Assembly (NCBI RefSeq): GCF_008329585.1
Contig: NZ_NPKP01000001.1
Span: 372,001-436,000, forward strand
Direction of reading: 5' to 3'
DNA from: Mycolicibacterium sp. P9-22
Lineage (GTDB): Bacteria > Actinomycetota > Actinomycetes > Mycobacteriales > Mycobacteriaceae
Length of the DNA stretch: 64,000 nucleotides
The translations under genes were made by a program, and so were the position numbers. This document shows, one piece after another, positions 61,346 through 64,000 of the stretch; within the stretch, counting starts at the first letter, position 1; every line of letters starts with the position of its first letter. The notes below the pieces were generated by a model that saw only the letters and a list, made by a program, of their open reading frames with translations, searched no databases and was not told the DNA's origin.

Positions 61346-62655
61346 CGTTCGCCCTGCCCGGTCCATTTGTATGACCACAGTGAGGCGAGAAGCGCCGTGA
61401 GGCAGGCAGCGGCCAGTAGAGCTGCGACCGGGAACCAGTTGCCGCTGCCGGCGAGCAGACTGGTGGCGATCAGTGGCACGAATCCACCGACGGCGCCGGC
61501 CACTGCGTAACCGAAACCCGCTCCGCTGTAGCGAATCCGGGCATCGAACATGTCCGTGAACCACGTTTGTTGTACCGAGGTCGAGATGTTGTGTCCGAGA
61601 TTGATCAGGATGAAGAACCCGAGGATCATCATCGGGATCGATCCGTCATCCAAGGCGCGGAAGAACGGTATTCCTGCGGCCGCGGCGCACAGCGGTCCGA
61701 CGACATAGAACCAGCGTGTGCCGACCCGGTCGGCGAGGAGACCCCACAACGAAGTGGCCGGCACCGCCAGTACCAGGGCCACCATCGACGCTGTCAACAC
61801 ACTGCTCGGCGGGGTGTCGGTGTAACTCTTGACGTACACCAACGAGAATGTGAACCCGAGGTAGAACGTGCTCTGATCGACCAGTCGCATGCCGATGATC
61901 GCGAGAATCTGTTTGGGACTGGTCCGCAGCGCTTCCAGCAACGGGGCAGCTTGTTTTTTCTTGGTTCTCTCAAGTTCGGCGAACTCCCTGGATTCTGGGA
62001 CACCGCTACGAATCCAGAGCCCTACGAGTGCGAACAAGATGCTGATCAGGAAGGGCAGTCGCCAGCCCCAGGACTGAAATTGCTGTTCATCGGTCAGCGT
62101 GGTGACGAGCGAGAACGCCAACGTGCCCAGTAACAGGCCGAGGAAAGATCCGATCTGCACTCCGCTGGCGACGAAATTGCGCTTGTTCTTCGGTGCATTC
62201 TCGACCGCCATCAAGGCGGCACCTCCCCACTCGCCACCCACCGCGATGCCCTGTACCGACCGCAACAGGATCAGCAGTATCGGGGCGGCGACGCCGATCG
62301 TGGCGTAACTGGGTAGTAGGCCGATTGCGGTACTGGCGATGCCCATCACCAAAATGGTGATCACCAGCATCTTTCGACGCCCCACCCGATCCCCGAAGTG
62401 GCCGAAGATTGCACCGCCGATCGGGCGGAACACGAAGCCGACCGCAAAAGAACCCAGGGAGGCGAGCGTGCCCACGGTCGGATTCTCATTGGGGAAGAAA
62501 AGCGGTCCGAAGACCAGTGCTGCGGCCGTGCCGTACAGGAAGAAGTCATACCAGTCGACAATTGCACCGACCGTGCTGGCCATGGCCGCCCGGCGTGAGC
62601 GGGCCTTGTTGGACGGGCCTGCGTCATCATCAGGCAGATCCGCCCGCACGGGCAT
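61342..62655 (-). CDS. MFS transporter, metabolite:H+ symporter (MHS) type
   Basis: A 437-residue, twelve-helix transporter. The first helices contain VGAIVDWYDFFLYGTAAALVFGPLFFP, FGHFGDRVGRRKMLVITILVMG and LRSVQGIAVGGEWGGAALMAVE, the MHS (shikimate/proline/alpha-ketoglutarate permease) signatures. It imports an organic acid or osmolyte with protons. ATG 62655 is chosen because GGAGGCGA precedes it; GTG codons at 62694 and 62739 would add a Pro/Ser-rich tail. It is followed by the flavoprotein gene with a 4-bp overlap, so import and oxidation are linked. Confidence 0.88.
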   Translation of the reverse strand: MPVRADLPDDDAGPSNKARSRRAAMASTVGAIVDWYDFFLYGTAAALVFGPLFFPNENPTVGTLASLGSFAVGFVFRPIGGAIFGHFGDRVGRRKMLVITILVMGIASTAIGLLPSYATIGVAAPILLILLRSVQGIAVGGEWGGAALMAVENAPKNKRNFVASGVQIGSFLGLLLGTLAFSLVTTLTDEQQFQSWGWRLPFLISILFALVGLWIRSGVPESREFAELERTKKKQAAPLLEALRTSPKQILAIIGMRLVDQSTFYLGFTFSLVYVKSYTDTPPSSVLTASMVALVLAVPATSLWGLLADRVGTRWFYVVGPLCAAAAGIPFFRALDDGSIPMMILGFFILINLGHNISTSVQQTWFTDMFDARIRYSGAGFGYAVAGAVGGFVPLIATSLLAGSGNWFPVAALLAAACLTALLASLWSYKWTGQGER

Positions 62656-62767
62656 CGGAATCGCCTCCGGCGCTGGACTATTCGAAGAATTCACGGGTGT
62701 TCGCTTTCGTCGGGTGGTGCTGGGGGGTGGGGCAGTCACTTGCGGCGACGGAACCGCGATGATTGAA

Positions 62768-62781
62768 TGACTACGTAGTCA
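62768..62781. promoter_or_regulatory. Perfect 14-bp palindrome between divergent transporter and TIM-barrel genes
   Basis: TGACTACGTAGTCA lies 113 bp before the transporter ATG and 75 bp before the TIM-barrel ATG. A second short palindrome, TGTGATTCACA, is at 62785-62795. A dimeric regulator (GntR-like sites have this look) could control both operons; no matching regulator gene is visible beside it in the window. Confidence 0.65.
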
Positions 62782-62855
62782 AGATGTGATTCACAGCATA
62801 GGTAGGACGTGGCCTGTGCGTCAACTGCCAAACTGACACCGCGCGAAGGATGCCC

Positions 62856-63719
62856 ATGACACGACCCATCGGGTTGGCTCACCTGTCCGCCCTACAACTG
62901 TCCCCACCCGAGTTGGTCGGTGTTGCGGCCGACTGCGGCTTCACCTCGATCGGTGTCCGAGTGCATCCTGCAACGGCGTCGGAGACCAGGTATCCGATGG
63001 ATGAGCGCTCGCCGATGGCGGCTCAGACTGTCGAGCGACTCGCCGACGTGAATCTGAGCGCGTTCGACGTCGAGGTCTTCACGCTCGACGGCAATCGCGG
63101 CCGCGAGGATTGGCTGCCCGTCCTGGCGGCGGGTTCCTATCTCGGGGCCCGGGCACTCAATGTGATCGGTGGTGACGAACAGCGAAATCGGCTGATCGAC
63201 GACCTGGCCGCCTTGGTTCGAGATGCGCGAGAATTCGGCATCATTCCGATGATCGAGCCGATCTCCTATCAGAAGATCGATACGTTCGGCTCGGCCGTTG
63301 CTGTTGCAGAACAGACTGAGTGCGCAGTCATGCTCGATGTCCTGCACTTCGTCCGCGCGGGTGGGACGATCGACGACTTGACGTCCGCTCCGGCCGGGAC
63401 GGTGCAGCTTATCCAGTTATGCGACGGGCCTGCTGTGTTACCTCGTTATTCCTCGCCGCCGCGTATGCCACTCGGGCAGGATACCCACGGGTCGGTCCGT
63501 CAAATCGAGTCGCGCGCAAGGCGTCTCGTGCCGGGCGAGGGCGACTTCCCGCTGCGTGAGATCATTTCACAGCTACCCGGTATACCGATCAGTGTCGAAG
63601 TACCTGACGTTGCCTTTGTCGAGAAGTGGGGAGTCGCAACGCACCTGGAGCGCCTCATGACGTCGACCCGACACCTGATTGACACCGCCGATACCGAAAC
63701 AAGGAGCGTGCCCCAATGA
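62856..63719 (+). CDS. Sugar phosphate isomerase/epimerase family protein
   Basis: A 287-residue TIM barrel of the xylose-isomerase-like group. Metal-ligand segments include FGIIPMIEPISYQKI, CAVMLDVLHFVRAGG, QLIQLCDGP and PISVEVPDV, giving Glu, Asp, His-type and Glu ligands. Such enzymes include 3-dehydroshikimate dehydratases and inosose dehydratases. ATG 62856 is preferred because GAAGG (62845-62849) is well spaced for it; ATG 62850 abuts that site. It overlaps the SDR gene by 4 bp and is divergent from the transporter/flavoprotein operon across the palindrome at 62768-62781. Confidence 0.82.
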   Translation: MTRPIGLAHLSALQLSPPELVGVAADCGFTSIGVRVHPATASETRYPMDERSPMAAQTVERLADVNLSAFDVEVFTLDGNRGREDWLPVLAAGSYLGARALNVIGGDEQRNRLIDDLAALVRDAREFGIIPMIEPISYQKIDTFGSAVAVAEQTECAVMLDVLHFVRAGGTIDDLTSAPAGTVQLIQLCDGPAVLPRYSSPPRMPLGQDTHGSVRQIESRARRLVPGEGDFPLREIISQLPGIPISVEVPDVAFVEKWGVATHLERLMTSTRHLIDTADTETRSVPQ

Positions 63720-64000
63720 CCGCACTCGCCGCCGACCCGTCGATTTTCTATGCCGGCCGATTCGCCGGACGCGTCATCCTGGTCACCGGCGCGGCGGGCG
63801 GATTGGGTTCGGCCACCGCCGAACGGCTCGTCCGTGAGGGTGCGTCGGTGGTCGGCACGGACATCGTCGTCGCCGAAGCGGACCGCGCGGAAGGTGGCAA
63901 CTGGGCTCTCGATGTGACCGATCGAGCCGCATGGGACGATACCGTGAGCCGTGTATTGGCCCTTCATGGCCGAATCGACGGTGCGCTGTTCGCGCACGGG
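63716..64000 (+). CDS. Short-chain dehydrogenase/reductase (3' end outside window)
   Basis: The first 95 residues are visible. RVILVTGAAGGLGSATAERLVREGASVVGTDI is the classical SDR cofactor motif (TGxxxGxG), and NWALDVTDRAAW is the D-V-x-D segment that binds the adenine. The catalytic YxxxK lies beyond the window. The acidic residue after the second strand (TDI) suggests NAD rather than NADP. ATG 63716 overlaps the TIM-barrel stop by 4 bp, so it belongs to the same operon and probably interconverts a keto and hydroxy intermediate of that pathway. Confidence 0.9.
   Translation, partial: MTALAADPSIFYAGRFAGRVILVTGAAGGLGSATAERLVREGASVVGTDIVVAEADRAEGGNWALDVTDRAAWDDTVSRVLALHGRIDGALFAHG

Overview
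The window reads as chromosomal DNA of a rapidly growing mycobacterium (Mycolicibacterium/Mycobacterium type). The evidence is high GC, frequent GTG/TTG starts, many apparently leaderless genes with TANNNT -10 boxes, resuscitation-promoting factors, MGLP-pathway genes, and a gene order that from memory matches the M. tuberculosis run Rv2455c to Rv2417c: korA-korB-mobA-rpf-(Rv2449c)-valS-folC-(Rv2446c)-ndk-rne-rplU-rpmA-obg-proB-nadE-rbsK-proA-(Rv2426c, Rv2425c)-nadD-rsfS-gpgP-octT-degV. No rRNA, tRNA, IS element or CRISPR array was found.

Layout. (1) 1-5345: a catabolic-looking block with the end of a TIM-barrel isomerase, a LacI regulator, and an operon of a three-histidine-box diiron desaturase/hydroxylase, Rieske ferredoxin, ferredoxin reductase and NHL-type propeller. 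Two matching palindromes (455-470 and 1616-1631) flank the regulator, and the second lies just downstream of a good promoter. (2) 5514-12143: an SRPBCC protein, then a four-gene minus-strand operon with ATGA overlaps (phytanoyl-CoA-type dioxygenase, IolG-like dehydrogenase, IolE-like TIM barrel, second Gfo/Idh/MocA oxidoreductase), divergent from a LacI regulator and a PfkB kinase. This looks like polyol or inositol-like catabolism. (3) 12454-18154: korAB, mobA, a 1-kb non-coding stretch ending in a series of stem-loops, and two tandem rpf genes. (4) 18157-24317: a FAD monooxygenase, a three-gene heme-dependent N-demethylase (dimethylamine) operon, and the ammonium transporter amt with a small membrane-protein partner gene, together a likely nitrogen/C1 acquisition module; then a lipoprotein.

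(5) 24371-40093: S9 peptidase, saccharopine-dehydrogenase-like protein, DUF937 protein, then the housekeeping string valS-folC-DUF4233-ndk-rne-rplU-rpmA-obg-proB. (6) 40330-46028: an accessory insertion before nadE with a PIG-L deacetylase plus FAD oxidoreductase pair, a TetR/P450 divergent pair sharing a 17-bp operator, a class II-like sirtuin and an APH-fold protein. (7) 46063-56890: nadE, an enoyl-CoA hydratase, rbsK, proA, a MoxR/VWA pair, and the coupled nadD-rsfS-gpgP-octT-degV operon. (8) 56892-64000: accessory genes again: a DHDPR-like oxidoreductase, a TetR + dehalogenase-like hydrolase pair, and a divergent cluster (MHS-type transporter + KstD-like flavoprotein versus TIM barrel + SDR) around a perfect 14-bp palindrome.

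The conserved core is thus broken by compact catabolic cassettes, each with a local regulator or operator. Several long, nearly perfect inverted repeats lie just upstream of core genes (valS, rne, obg, proA). All family calls are from reading protein motifs; no database search was run.
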